DNA of 64,000 bases. It comes from Metellina segmentata (lineage: Eukaryota > Arthropoda > Arachnida > Araneae > Tetragnathidae). Positions 12,701 through 27,700 of this stretch are shown piece after piece (the first letter of the stretch is position 1; each line of letters starts with the position of its first letter). Location of the stretch: contig OX375874.1 of assembly GCA_947359465.1 (NCBI GenBank), positions 94,024,172 through 94,088,171 of the forward strand. The letters are read 5' to 3'. Under the pieces are notes generated by a model. It was not told the DNA's origin and ran no database searches. It saw nothing but the letters and a program-made list of their open reading frames with translations. A program made the position numbers and the translations under genes.

Positions 12701-15700
12701 TGGGATAGATTTGGGGTGAATTTGGCGATGACGTGGTTGTGGTTTGTTGAATTCTTTCGTTGCAAGCTGCAGATGGGGTTCTTAATTGTGAATGATATAG
12801 GGTCGGTACCCGCAAGTGGTCAATTCTCATGGAAGTATTCGGAGAAAGCGTATTTCCTTTTTCCTTCAATTCATCGGCTTCTGAAAAAAACAACTCGTCA
12901 TGGATGAGTTTTTAGTGCCAAAATTGTTTTCATGAATTCAACAACGATTATTTCTGTTTCGCAGACTTGATTTACAAGTACTGGAAGACAAAAAATAGAC
13001 AATATTATACAAAATTCCGAAATGTTACCTCTATTTTACATTTTTAAATCATAATTAAGAATGTTTTCTGGATTGGATTGGGAACAATTAGAGGACACAA
13101 TGTCTAATTAAACTGGAAAATCCTATGTATTAGAATGAATTCTTAACCATCATAAATATCCATGCTAACAACGGTATTCGAGCCAAACACCAAACCAGTA
13201 AAATCTTGTTCCAAACACAAAATATTTGGAAGTGAAGCAATAAAATGTTTATCTATACAAAGAGCATTAATTAATATTGCCAAAGTGTGCAAAATAGTAA
13301 AATTTTATATATACTATTGTATTAAAAACGCAACTATTAACCTTCTATAATTTTAATTTTTTTACTACAATAATGCTCGGTATCTCATGACTATTAAATT
13401 TCTTCAACTCATTGAGCGACATCTGTGAGAAAATAAAAGTAATTTTAATTTTAAAGAGAAAAATACGGCCACTTATTTTGCAGGTCATTATCGCCCAGTT
13501 TTTAATCTACAATCATTAAAAATAAATAAATTCGTGTTTATTTAGGATTATCTTAAAAGCAGTCTCATACGATTGAGGATAAAAGCGTGTTTCCCTGCAT
13601 AAAAATGTCCGTTTTGTTCGAATTTTATAAATCTAGGTAAATCGTTGTTGTGAAGCCTTAGGAAAGGCAAGGGATTTATCAACCAATAGCAAAAGGACAT
13701 ATAACCGCGCTTTTTTAAGGTCTCTGAAGAAAAGTTTAATTTCTTTAATACAATTCCAACAAAAGGAGCTTAAATTTATGTTTTTCCTTTCATAAACTCA
13801 ATAAAGTTCTGGTTGAGAATCGTAAATTATATTACTGGTATCAAGTCTTTGTTGCAGTTGTTCTCCTCCCATATACGGAATGAAAACTAACTTTCCGGGA
13901 TCTTTCCTGAAACGCTGGAGCAGGCTGTTGGCCTTCGAAATCGTCAGCAGAGCTGTATCAATGTCGTTGATTCGCAAAATGACGTCACCCACATGAAATG
14001 CTCCACATCTGTAACAAATTTAAATATTTAAATATTACGTGTCGTACAACATGCTCTGAGTCGAGTATCGACCAGAATACCACGATAAAAAATATGAATG
14101 AATCGTTTACTGTCTGATCTTAAGCTAAGGATTCGTGCGTGCGAGTTCGGATATGAGTGGAATATGAGCCATTTTTAAAAGAAAATAGCTTAAGAATTCG
14201 ATGAAGTGGATGTGTTAGTAGTACGATGTTTTACTTCAGTTTTTATATGTACCTTGAAAAATGTGCAATTAAAGAACATTTTATGAGTAGCTGTGTCGGG
14301 GTCCATCTTTTAGAAAAATCATAAACTCCTGCCAAAAAAATTGTTGACCAAAGCAAAATGAATTTTTTTTCCATACTTCTTTCGATTTAGTACCATTCTA
14401 GCATTAAATTATTAGAGGATGGTTGCTCGAGTTTTCATGGCGCAAAGGCTATATTTTGCCAAGCTGCCCTAATAACAAGACAATGTCAAATAATGGACAT
14501 ACACAACGAAGGTTTTCATGTCACAGAAAAGCGAAATGCATCCGAGGAAAGTTGCAAGAATAGAACCTGTACCGCTGCAGCTCGTAGATTGCTACCACTG
14601 TAGGCAAACCTGCTTAGCTAGACAACTATAATTACTGGAGAACAAATAAAACAATTAGTTACATTTTAAGGAAGCGCATTTGTTCTTAAGGGCAGAATAT
14701 GATTATTATAATTTTTGACAAATAATTTCTCTATCTCAACATTTAGCATTGCATAAGTTAGAGGAGCTGCTTCAAGAAAGAGAATTCTACGCGAAATCCT
14801 TTTTCCCGATATTTTTATGCAAAATACGTTTGAACGCCAAATTGGAGTCTACCGGTTTGAGACAGCAGGTGAGGTAATTTACTTTAAAATAGAAGATAAA
14901 ATAAATACAAACCTCTGTGCTAGACTTCCTTGTCGAATTTCCTGAATAAATATTTTACAATCTTCTGCTGACGATCCTAAAACTATGCCGAGATTTGTAT
15001 CAGGACAATCTATTTCTATTTCAGTTGTCTCTCCGACTTTATTACAAAAATCTGAATAAATAAGATTGGTAATTATTATAACTCACAGGAAAAGGAAACT
15101 TAAAATGTACCCTAAAAGCTGGTTTATTAAACAAAAATCAATATTACCTTAGAATATTCGAATTTATATTAATTTTATGACTTGATAACTTAACCATTTT
15201 ATTTACAATCCTAACAAACTACAAAAAATAAATGTGATCTTTTATGTATCTTAAAATACTTTTGGACAAAAATACTCAGTTAGGATTTTCTCAAAAGCTT
15301 TTCATGGTAATACTGAGTTACTAAAGGAGATGAGGATTCAAAATATTTGGCTTTAATATTAATTACAGCATTACTATACAAATTTCATTATAAAACAACG
15401 GATACCTTTTATTTGATAGACAGTACCACTTTTAAAAAGAATAACCAATTACATATGTTTAGACCTGAATGAAACTTCAAATTTTTGAGTTCTTTAGGAA
15501 TATATTCCTAAGTAATAGGATATTATAAATTTAAATGAAAGATAAGATAAAATATCAGTTTTACAATTTAAGATTAAACACAACTCTTACCAACAATCCC
15601 AGCGTTATATTCGATAAGGAATGTCGCCTTTTCTTTCTTCCTCAAAATGTTAGACACGTCTTGTAATGAAAGCCATGAGAGACTTTGATCATCGATTTTC

Positions 15701-18700
15701 AATAGACGGTCACCATCTTTTAACCTTTTTTCTCTGTTCATTAAATACAGATACAAACACATTTAAAATGCATAATATAAATGATAAATTGCATATTTAC
15801 TGGAATATGTGCAAATTTGTTTCGTTGCTTAAAGTTGTTATATTTTACTCAAAATGTCTAGTATCACAACAGATGATACTCCCATAATTTAGAACCATTT
15901 TATAATACATTAAATACTAGTATAAGATTTAAAAGAATAGTATATTGGCTTATGTTTGCCATGTAGGACGATCTCTTAAGGTTTTAATCAGACCGAATTC
16001 TTCAGTGTAGAGTATCACAGTGCAATCGTGGTTTTGAAAAGGTTTAAAAAACTTGATATGGTATTTAGTTGTCAGTTAAAGAAATATGTTTAAGAATTAC
16101 TATCCCCCAGCAGAATTTATCTTTCCGTAACTGCACATTTATGGATTTTGAGGCATTACCCCTCCCAGTCCTTAGGAATCACAAATATTCCAATTAAAAT
16201 ACTCGATGTTCTTTTCAAAAGGGGAAGTACATGTTTTTGACATTTTCCCCTTCCTCAATCATTCCAACCATTACATTTACAAAATTACTCAATCATTAAT
16301 TTACAGGGGTAAAACAAAAAGAACCTGAAAATATTGGAATATCTTTATGCTATAGACCAGGGATGGCGAACCTATGACCCGCGGGTCAGACACTGACCCA
16401 CTCAGGCTTTTTAAATGACCCACGTGTTGATTTTTATAAACTTATCTCATCATCATTTCATCATATACATAAAGAATTTTAATTATTTTTCGAACTCCTC
16501 TTTTAAAAAATATGAAGAAAATACAAATGTTAATAAAGAATTTAAAAATGAAAAAAAAAATGCATTAATGATTTTTTTTAAATGTTTTAGATTTATTGAT
16601 TATACATAATGCTGTTTTAAGATCTCTAGGAAGGCCGATTGAGTAGAATATGTAAATTTATAAAATACCTACTGAGAATGAACAGATGTGGTAAATACTT
16701 GTAATAAAGACATATTTATTATCCTTGAGATACATGGTAATGTTTTTTTTGCTGACTCTGAAGTCCATCCGTAGGGAGGGATGCTGCTTCCCCCACCTAT
16801 CTTCGTAGCAGGAGGAGTGCCAGATGTCAGTTTAGTTTCGTTCTTGTTCTAATTATTCAGGTTTTAGATAATGTAGCCACCACTAGTTTTTCCTTTTTGC
16901 TAAAAATAATGTTCTTTTGAACAATACCGCGCTATGTATCTCAAAGATTCAAAAACAGTATTTATGTAGTTTTTTTTTTTCATTTTTGTTCTACCATTTT
17001 TTTTTGTTTCTAAATTTTTGTTAATAAAAGGCAAAACAATGCATACCTATAGTTATTTAACCCCTTTTCCCTAAAATAGTAGTGTAAAAATTGATATATC
17101 ATGGTTTTTATGTCATGAATCTCAGATACGACGACAGCAATGTCGTAATTTTTTTTGAGGACAGTAATCGAGTGTTAAACTACGCATCCCATTCTCGGAA
17201 TGGGTAGCCTTTCCTAGTTTTATATAATAAAATAGTACTGTAAGAAGTATGTAATCTGCCAAATTTATAAATTTTTTGCAAGTTGACATTGGCTAGCACA
17301 TTTTCTAACGCATCACTGCACCTGTGTATGGCGTTACATGGTCGTAAAACGTCGGGTTCCTTCTTATGTCGCGAAGCGTGTATGACTCATGGCAGGTAGT
17401 TATTACTTGCCGCCCATACATATTCGTTCCAACGTAGAATGGGAAGATGTACCAGTTCTGAACTAAATGGCAGTCTTGTCGTAAGTATCAAAAAGTGTTT
17501 AACAGTTCAACATAATAATTATTTTTACAATTAAAGTTTCATATCTACATATGTATTGTATCAAGTACTTTGATAAGAACTTTTTTTTCTTAAATTATTG
17601 TATTTTGAGTATAAATATTTTTTTGTAACCCTGTACTATTTCGGCTTTTGAAAAATAAAAACAAACGATACAAGTTCAAGATAATATAAAACAGAATGGT
17701 TTGATGAATGAGGTATGATTGAAAATAATAAAATTGTAAAGAAAATTGTGTAATTTGTTAAGAAAAAGTCACTTTACGTACATACAATGTAAAAAGACAT
17801 TTTGAAAAATTGCATTATATTCTCGGCCTTCCAACAGATGAAAAAAAGAACATTTTCTACAACAAAAAAATATTTATTCACAAACCAGTCTTTTAAAAAC
17901 TTTTTGATTGCAAAAAATAACATTACAGCTGCTTGTTTTCTAGTTTCAAAATATTTCAGAAGGAGAGTTTTTAAAACAAGCGTTTTTAGAATGCAGCGCT
18001 ACTTTGTTTTCTAATTTTAAAGAAAAAGACTTGATTCTACAGCGAAAAATGAGTTACCAATATAAGTCGCAATACAATTAAAGATCGAGTAATAGAATTA
18101 GAAAGGAATATTTTTTCGTAAAGACATAAATTATGCAGAAATGCATTCAATTGCTTTAGATGAGAGTAACGATGTAAATGGTTATGCACAATTAACAGTT
18201 TTTGCATGATATAAAACAGGCAATATAATGAAAGAAGATGAAAGAAAACTTATAACGATGAAAAGGAAGTGTACCGGTCTTGATATTTTTAAATAATTTG
18301 ATATTACATTTTAAGAAATGGATATTAACCTACAGAAAATTGTTTCTGTAACAACGGACGGTACACCCATTATGGCGGGGGAAAATACGGGTTTTATCCA
18401 GTACCTTAAGCAAAATACTACGCATCCTCTGATTTAAGGCAAGTTCTATGTACAAAGCAAGGCTTAAATACATTTTCCAATGTAATGCCAGTTGCAATAA
18501 AATTCATCAACTTTATAAACGCAAGAGGTCTTAATAAACGAAAATTTGCCCAATTATTAGAGGAAGTTCAGTGCCAGTTTTCTGAGATTTTGACATACAA
18601 CAATGTTCGATGGCTTAGTTCGGGTCAAGCTCTTAATCGGTTTGTCATTTTATTCGAAGAAATTAAGCTCTTTTTGAATAAAAACAATAATTTTGACGAA

Positions 18701-21700
18701 TTTTCAAATATAGATTGGTTAAATGACTTTATGTTTTTATGCGACATCACTCAGCATTTTAATGAACTGAATAAAAAAACTTGGAGGAAATGAACAAATT
18801 TTTTTAATGATATTTGAGAATATTAGGATATTTATGACGAAATTTGATATCATTACTAGGGATTTGGAAATGAAAATCATGAAATATTTTCCTCAATTAC
18901 AAAAACATTTTCAAAACACAATAACAATGGAAAATACGCTTCACGTTCAAGAAAATGCAATAAAAAAATATTTAATAATTATACAGAAAACAAAACAAGC
19001 CTTTGAGGAGAGATTTTATCAATTTAAAAGTATGCAAAATACATATTTTACTTTATTTTACATCCAGACAAAACGAAATTCGAAACAATGGAATTAAACG
19101 AATTTAAATGGCTAGGTATGTGACGGTTCCGAAGGACTCTTCATACTTTTGAACCACGGAGTCATCTGAGCTGGTTCCCCGTTCTACAGACTTCCACAAC
19201 AAGCCAACATAAACTCGGAGACATTACAATGCATTTATATTTAGTGCAAATTAGTATCAAAACAAGAGTAATTTTAGTTATAGATTAAAAATGAAATACT
19301 TGCTTGTCTGCTGGTCCGCCCGGTCGTATGTTAGTGATCGTGGGATATTCAATGGTAGCAGAATCCGCGGAGTCATTTTTTCTCAAGATAAAACCAAATG
19401 AACCCGATTCTTTCTTAAAATTCAAAGACATCCTCTCGTAACGATAAATTCCAAAACTGTCGAAACCTATACAATCAGAGCATAACATTGATTCACCTAT
19501 CTTAGAAAACAGTTCACTCATATGGAAACTTAGATTTTACTCAAAAGCAACCAACACCACTCTTTATTATCACCCAATATTGTATGATAATCTTGGTGCC
19601 ATTGCATTTTTTTTTTACTTATGATAAAATTTGGCTGTAAATATAAATGTTAAAGTTTTTGCAATTTACTATCTAAGATAGGAGGAGCAAAATGTAAACA
19701 AATGGATCCTACTTAAATTACTACAAATTCATACATATGCCTGGTATATTATACGAAGAAATTTGTATAATGTATTTTAACCTAAAGTAATTTTTCCTGA
19801 AATAAATTCTGCGCAAGTATTTGCTTTTCATGACCTTATTATTGAAATTTCGGGGAAGTAGAATATGAGAGATTTAACTCCAAAGTCCTGGAGTTAGTAG
19901 AGCATTAGAATTCAGATTTGTAGAAAGACTGTCTATAAATATTTTACTGATTTCGAAGTCCAAGCCTAGATTTTCAAGTATTTTAACAAATTATACTAGA
20001 CCAAATACGATACCATCAAAACTCCGATGTATACTATTGTGTTATTTAAGACGATAAAAATCCATCAAGTCCTTTTCTGTACCTTGGTAGTTTATATAAC
20101 AGCAAATTTTTTAATTGATTTTATTATTTAATAAAGCGTATAAAAAGTACTTTCCGATGTATTGATTCCTTCATAATGTATTTGCAGGACATTGACACTT
20201 CTTTCTATTATAACTTTCATTACCTTAGAGTCGTGGACGTAAGTCAAAATCAACAAATTTAAACTTTGGCACAAATACACACAGTATACCAGGTTCTACA
20301 TTTTACACCACATAATGAAAAGCGGGTAGAAACGTTTCAGTGAAAATTTATGTAACTGTGTTCAAAAATGGTTTAAGATCCAAGTCCAGTGGGCCATCTA
20401 TTTTCAACCATCCTGTTATATTTTTAAAGTGCCGTTTTTCTCTCCTTAGGAATCACGCAAAACACCACTCACTTTCAACTGTGCACTAACTTGTCATCTA
20501 ATTTCATGTTAATTCATCTAGAGCATCCTGGAGCGTGCTCTGTCGTGCATAAAGACCTCTGCGTGACAGAGAAGAGATTCAAAATGGCGACACTCACATG
20601 CCTCGCGAATTTCGTACTCGAGCTTCAGTTCGATGCAGGAACCAGCTTCCTTCAGGCGACGTCTAACGTCTTTCTTGCCCATTCCTTTCGAGTCTTCGCC
20701 GCAGATGGAAAGAATGACATCGCCCTCAGCCACGCAATGGCTCCTGGAACAATAAGACACCGATAGAACGCAGGTATGGCATACTTGAGGATAATACAAC
20801 GGTACTTGTTAAAAAAAAAAGGGCACCATCTCCAAGTTTGGTCTTCAGTGGTGACAGTTACCACCAGCGTAGTGTAACATCTATAATTGCAGATGCTCAA
20901 GTGATTAAAGCGATTTAAAATGTATGCAGGATATGGAGTCCTTAGCCATTTCCAGTTCGTTTTATAAGCAAAATAATTCTTAATTATGCACAATTATGAA
21001 GAAATCAATGAGTTATAAAGTTATTTTGATATTTTCTCCTTACAATCTACTAATATTTATGCATTGCTTTATTTTCCTAAGTACAAAAGTGTTCCATTTC
21101 GTATTAATTGGGCGTTGGATAAAATAATTGAACATTTTAATATTTCTTTAAAACGATAGCACTATGCCCCTTAAAAATTTCCTGGTCTTAGAATAGTTAC
21201 TTTAAAACTGGTCTCTAGGTATATAGTCTAAAACTAGTCTCTAGGTACATAATCTAAAACCAATCTCTAGGTACAGCCGTAAAAAAGAAAAACGACTCAC
21301 CCGATCGCAATTGCAGAATTTACATCATAGAACAGAACGGAAGGTAGCAATCGGTAGGGATTAATTGTTTTCTAAAAATTTCTCTACTTAAAATTTGTCT
21401 AAGGGGCCGTCGTCATTAAATTGGATGCTTGCTCAGATAATTTCAATACGAACCCCCATCTTTTATCCCAAATTTAGATTCAACACCAAATTTTAGGCAG
21501 ACTTGATGAAAAAATAATGTAAAACGGCGTAAAATTGACCGAGATATTCCATAAAAACCATTGAGGGGGCGTATAAATGTTCGAAATTCAATCACAGAAT
21601 AAATATTAATAAAGACATGTAGTGGCCGTCGCAGTCAATGACCTGTTGCAGGAGCCTTGGTATAGAGTCCATTAAGATGGTGACAAAGTTAGTCCATTCT

Positions 21701-24700
21701 GACTGAATCCCAGGATCTGTTGGCAGAAATTTCTATTTTCACTTTGCGAACAATCCCCAGTAACGATAATAATCATCGAATTTTACAAAAAGTCTCATTG
21801 CGCTACTAATTATGCACGTAATGAACAGAAATTTGGAATTCCGATGTTTTAGTAACAGTTGAATCACATGTCAAAATTTGCCCATGTTTCAATTCATAAT
21901 TTTTATGAATATAAATTTCATAATTGATAAAAAATGGTGAATTCAGTTTAATAATTAAAATGTTTATAGATTGTGTGTTTGAGTTTTTGGGTAGCAAAGG
22001 ATGAAAAAACAATTTCCAAATCAAATTAATGTTTGTAGTAAATATAACAAAAAACTTGAAGCATCAATTTAACATTGGGAGATCTAATTTTCAAACATTT
22101 AAAAAATGGGGAAAAATCCAATAAAATTCATGAACTTTTTTTATTTCCGCCTGCAGTTGTATGTATAATCCAAATTTGTGATAAAAGATGGGAGTTCGCA
22201 TAGAAATATCGGAGCAAGCACTCAATTTAATATGAAGACGGCCTCTTAGACAAATTTAAGTATTGATACTAGTAGAAAACATTAATCCCTATCGATTGCT
22301 ACCTTCCGTTTTGTTCTGTGATGTAAACTGTGCAATTGCGATCGGTTGAGTCGTTTTTCTTGACGGCTGTACATAGTCTAAAACTAGTCACTAGCTAACA
22401 CTAAAAACAGTCACGAGCTAACACTCCAAAAACAGTCACGAGCTAACACTCCAAAAACAGTCACGAGCTAACACTCCAAAAACAGTCACGAGCTAACACT
22501 CCAAAAACAGTCACGAGCTAACACTCCAAAAACAGTCACGAGCTAACACTCCAAAAACAGTCACGAGCTAACACTCCAAAAACAGTCACGAGCTAACACT
22601 CCAAAAACAGTCACGAGCTAACACTCTAAAACTAGTTACGAGCTAACATTAAAAACAGTCACGAGCTAACACTCTAAAACTAGTCACGAGCTAACACTAG
22701 AAACAGTCACGAGCTAACACTAGAAACAGTCACGAGCTAACACTAGAAACAGTCACGAGCTAACACTAGAAACAGTCACGAGCTAACACTAAAAACAGTC
22801 ACGAGCGAACACTAGAAACAGTCACGAGCGAACACTAGAAACAGTCACGAGCGAACACTAGAAACAGTCACGAGCGAACACTAGAAACAGTCACGAGCGA
22901 ACACTAGAAACAGTCACGAGCGAACACTAGAAACAGTCACAAGCTAACACTAGAAACAGTCACAAGCTAACACTAGAAACAGTCACAAGCTAACACTAGA
23001 AACAGTCACAAGCTAACACTAGAAACAGTCACAAGCTAACACTAGAAACAGTCACAAGCTAACACTAGAAACAGTCACGAGCTAACACTAGAAAAACTAG
23101 TTACGAGCTAACACTCTAACTAGCCTATATTTCATAGAAATTTTTAAATCTCCGTAAAAATAAAGGGCTTAAGATAATGTAGCTCCCTCCAGATTGATAT
23201 CCCCTGATTGTATGTAGTATGTTATTATACACACAAGTGATTATTGTTGATAAGTGGCATAAAAGTGATTCACCGTGGACCAAGAACTGAAAATGGATTG
23301 GGAGCTCTGCTCATCTGAAAATCCTTTACCAGTTCTAGTATCGCGACCAGCATGTTTACCAGAGAATTACTCCATGATAAAACAATTGATCATTAGGGTA
23401 CATCGGGTTCGTGAAGCCCATAGACTCCTAAAGGAGACGTGTCCTTGAGTGCCTACCGTTGCTAGGCAATATATGCTTAAATACAACACAGCATTTTGAT
23501 AATCGTCAACACTAAAGATCTATCTTGGTAATACTGCCTTTTTGACTAGCACTGTATAACACGGATCGCATTCTAATACATAAAATGCGTTGAAAAACAA
23601 AAGTATAAGGTAAAAACTAAGAGTATAAGTATAATACAAAGCAAATAAAAAATACAGGGTGTTCTAAAAGTTCGCGTACTGACTATTCGTGAATTTATTA
23701 TACAAAAACAACAAACTTTAAAACAATGATTTTTATGCCAATGGTAAAAAGCATTTTTAACCTATCGCAGGAAAAAAAATTTGAACTTACATTTATAATA
23801 AATGTTTAAAATTTCCGCCCTTTTCGTGGAGACAGCCCGAAGTCTATTGCGCATATTTTTAGAAACGCGTTTCAAGATGCTGGGAGTGACTTCTTGTATC
23901 CTTTGAGTAATGGCAATTTTCAGGTCACCTATTGTTTGGTGATTATCTTCATAAACTTTGTTCTTTAAATATCACCACAGAAAAAAAGTCAGGGATGCGC
24001 AGATCAGGGAACGAGGTGGCCAAAGGTTTCTTTAGATGAAAAAATATCGCCAAAAAAAATCTTGAAACAAGCCCATGGTTTCATAACTTGTATGGCAGGT
24101 TGCAACTTGTTGTTGGAACCAAGAGTCTCGTTCATTCACTTCTAATAATGACAAATTGTTGAATAAGTTGATCTAGCGTATCTTTATTTGGTATTGCATC
24201 ATTTGGATATTTATGTCGCCAAAATTATTTACATCTTTCATTGATTTGCATTCAAAATAAGCATCAAACAGCGCAATTATCTGAATGCGTGATACATTCA
24301 TCTTGCTATGAAGAACAAAATGACGTGGAACTTTATTATCGCACAACTTGAGTGCGAAGAAAATCAAACGATAAAAATTAAAGAGTCGATCAAACTCTAA
24401 GCAGACGATAAAATTCAATAATTAAAAAAAACACGGACAGTACATTTTTTTAAAGTTGGAGTACGGGAACTCTTAAGACACCCTGTAGTATAAAACTAAT
24501 ATACTAAAGTATAAGGGAAATGTAATACAAAACTTTTGTCCTTCACTTGGTATTTGAAAACATGAATATTGATCTCGAAGCGTTTTGTTGAGTTGCTCTA
24601 TCCAACTTATATTATACGTAGGTAACTAGTAGTTATTAAGCTAAAGTTTAATAGAAAGAAAATTAGAAATAAAAATCAAACACACGAACAAAATAAGTTT

Positions 24701-27700
24701 CTGATTTAAAGGATTTCTTGTATAAAGGAAAGGAAACATAAAATCTGAGAAATGCTTTTATAAAGCTCTCATTTAGCCTGAATTCATTATTCCTTATTTA
24801 CAACCAGTTGGTTGGATTGGCGTTTTATGGTTCTAGTGCTATATTTTACCAAGCTGATAACAGCTTCCGCACCATAAGGCTGATAGTTTTAGCTAATTTA
24901 GAAATTTACAAAAAAATATTCGCAAACTCTTTAATTTTTTTGCGAATTATAATAAAACATTCAAGCAATCCATGGTTACGGAGAATTAATGTCATTACTT
25001 GGAATTAAAGATTAAATATTCATCAAAAAGCATAATTTTGAACATTGTTAACATACAAATAAAATTTATTTTTGTGTAGCGACGAAGAGATACTCACCTA
25101 TGAGATAAACTTTGGGATTTTATGTTTTTAATCAAAGGTCTCAACCCATATTTTGAGCCATCTATTCGAAGAAAAAAAAATTGTAACACGTTTATTTAAA
25201 AACTAATGCAAAATTATTTTAATGCTAACAAAGAAAAAAAGGACACAAAATTTGAAAAACCATTTTGTAAACGAAACTCAAATTCAGCTGAGCAACATTA
25301 TTATTTAGTATTTTGATTGTATTCGCAACATTCTTTACACACGTGTATTTTTCTTATGCGAAGGTGGCTTTACAGAAAGTTCTTTATTTCAGTGCATTTT
25401 CAAAGACGGAATTTTAAGTGGCGTAATCTAGCGCTCTGTCTACTAGTTTCTTAAAAGCGACGCCTGTAGCCACTTGGCCAATGATGGTATGTAGGTACTT
25501 TAATTAGCGTCGCACTGGATTAACTCAACGAACTATTTGGCGACTGATGGAGCTGTTATTTATCAAATCGGTACAAGGCTATTAAATACCACTTCTTTTT
25601 TACCCTGAAGTGTTAAGAAAATCATTCTCAATTGTTTTTGCATTACACTTTGTTCAAGACATAAAACTTATGGTGAGTTGGGGAGGCGTGGGTAGAGAAT
25701 GGTTAGTATTAATATTGAATCTATCTTGTTTGATAAGTATTGAGATCCTTACTAAATATCCATTTTTAGATGTTTTGAGAGATGCAATATATATTTTATC
25801 ATCCGGAAAGTTCTGTGCGTTTTCAAATCGAAGCTAACTTTGTTATTATTATTTTGCTACCACTGATAAGGAGTGACCTTGATTGAAGCAGATGTTTAAA
25901 TTCGGCCTTTCCTGCTTTACACTGCATAATTATAGCATGCGTTGTGGCATAATTTTTGTTTCACTGCAGTGCTAAGAAATGAGAGCCATAAAGTTCATTT
26001 TCGTCATGTTATGCTCTTTTATTTTAAGAAAGGAAAAAATGCTAGTCCGACTAAATGTATGCTGTATATGTACTAAGGATGCGATATCGATGTTTTTTGA
26101 ATTGGTGCCGATGTTTTTTTAGCATCGGTGTTTATATTTGTCGATGTTTTAACGTTTGTGTTTTATTTGTAAATGAAAAATGTACCATTACAAAAATTAA
26201 AAAAATAACCCAAGTAGCAGTTTTTATAATCAGTCAATTGAATATACTTTAAGACCAAAGTGGCCAAGTGTGAAGGGTCTGAAAAGTAGGGTTGCGACAT
26301 CGATGTTATATAAAAACATTGTTGAATTTACCATCGATGTATTTGAGCTGATGTTTGTTGAACATCGATGTTTTAACATTGTCGATGTTTTATTTTTTTA
26401 ATAAAAAAAAAGCGCCACAGTAAAAATTAAGAAAAATAACCGTGCAACTAAACATTTGTCGGTGATGGCGACTAACTGGTGGTATAATTAGTGAAAAATG
26501 AAGTCGCCTTAAGGTGGAGAAAGTTAAACTTCTTTTTTTACAAACATTGGGGCCTATAATAATTATAGGTCCCGATATTTTTTATTTACAGTAAATAAAA
26601 AATAAGTTTGTTGTGTTTTACCCCCTTTCCCATAGGTTGATAAATAATTATTAATAACTAACAATAATTATTTTGTTATGTACCTACCTAATTATACTTA
26701 TAGTTAGTACCTATGTCAAATTGTTGTAAATATTATTTTCTTTTATATTAACTAAATTTGAAAATAAAAGATTTGTTAATTGTTCTTATTATTTTTTTAC
26801 TTTGTTTTGACAGTTAAAAAAGTCTTACTTATGAATGAATAAATACGGCAAATGACAAACTAAATCTCCCCTACCCCGTTAATGTTTGAGGTTGCTAAAC
26901 CAGTTTTAGGAAATAGGGGAAAAAGTTTAAATACACTGTTTAAAAACATCGATGGTTTTTGGGCGATGTATCATTAATATAGATGTTTTAATTTTGAACA
27001 TCGATGTTTTTCTGTCGATATCGCATCCCTAATATGGACATAGTGCTGTTTCTGAGGCCACAGTTCGAAGGTGGTTTGTTAAATTTAAGCTGGAAATTTC
27101 AGCCTCGAAGATGATGCCTGCTCTGGACGACCATCCTCTGTAAACGAAGATCTCTTAAAAGATGCTATCGCTGAACATCCACGTTAAACAGTTCAGGAAC
27201 TATGTCTAAATATTCCAAAAAGTACAGTTCATGATGATCATCTGAAGAAAATTGGGTACGTTAGCTGCTACGCGATTTATAGGTACCCCATACTTTAACA
27301 CGGCAGAGACTGTTAAACAGCACCTCGATAACTTCTTAACAAATAAGCCTAATGATTTTTTTTAAAGAATTTTTCAGCTGCCAGAAAGATGGCAAAAAGT
27401 CATAGAACAAAATGAGGCGAATGTGATTCAGTAAAATTTTCTTATGTTTTTATACTGCTTCGTTGGTATTTATCTTAAAAAACGCGCAGAACTTTCCGGA
27501 TAATCCAATAGTTTCAAGAGCCTATCCAAATTTAAAAATTACACAAGTTTGAAATTACACACTTTCAATACCAACTGAATCATCATTTCGTTGAACATTG
27601 TTATTGCATGAATTGATAAGTAGAAGTAAACACATATTTACCTTTTACTGATATACCTATGGGAGTTTTCCCATCTCTTTCCAATTCCACATAGGATACG

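Noticed and set aside
18485..18793. 102-codon ORF that looks like a protein gene
   Set aside because: Part of the decayed hAT transposase; frameshifts and stops on both sides.
22373..23125. CRISPR-like regular repeats
   Set aside because: Units are contiguous with no unique spacers and the genome is eukaryotic; it is a satellite.
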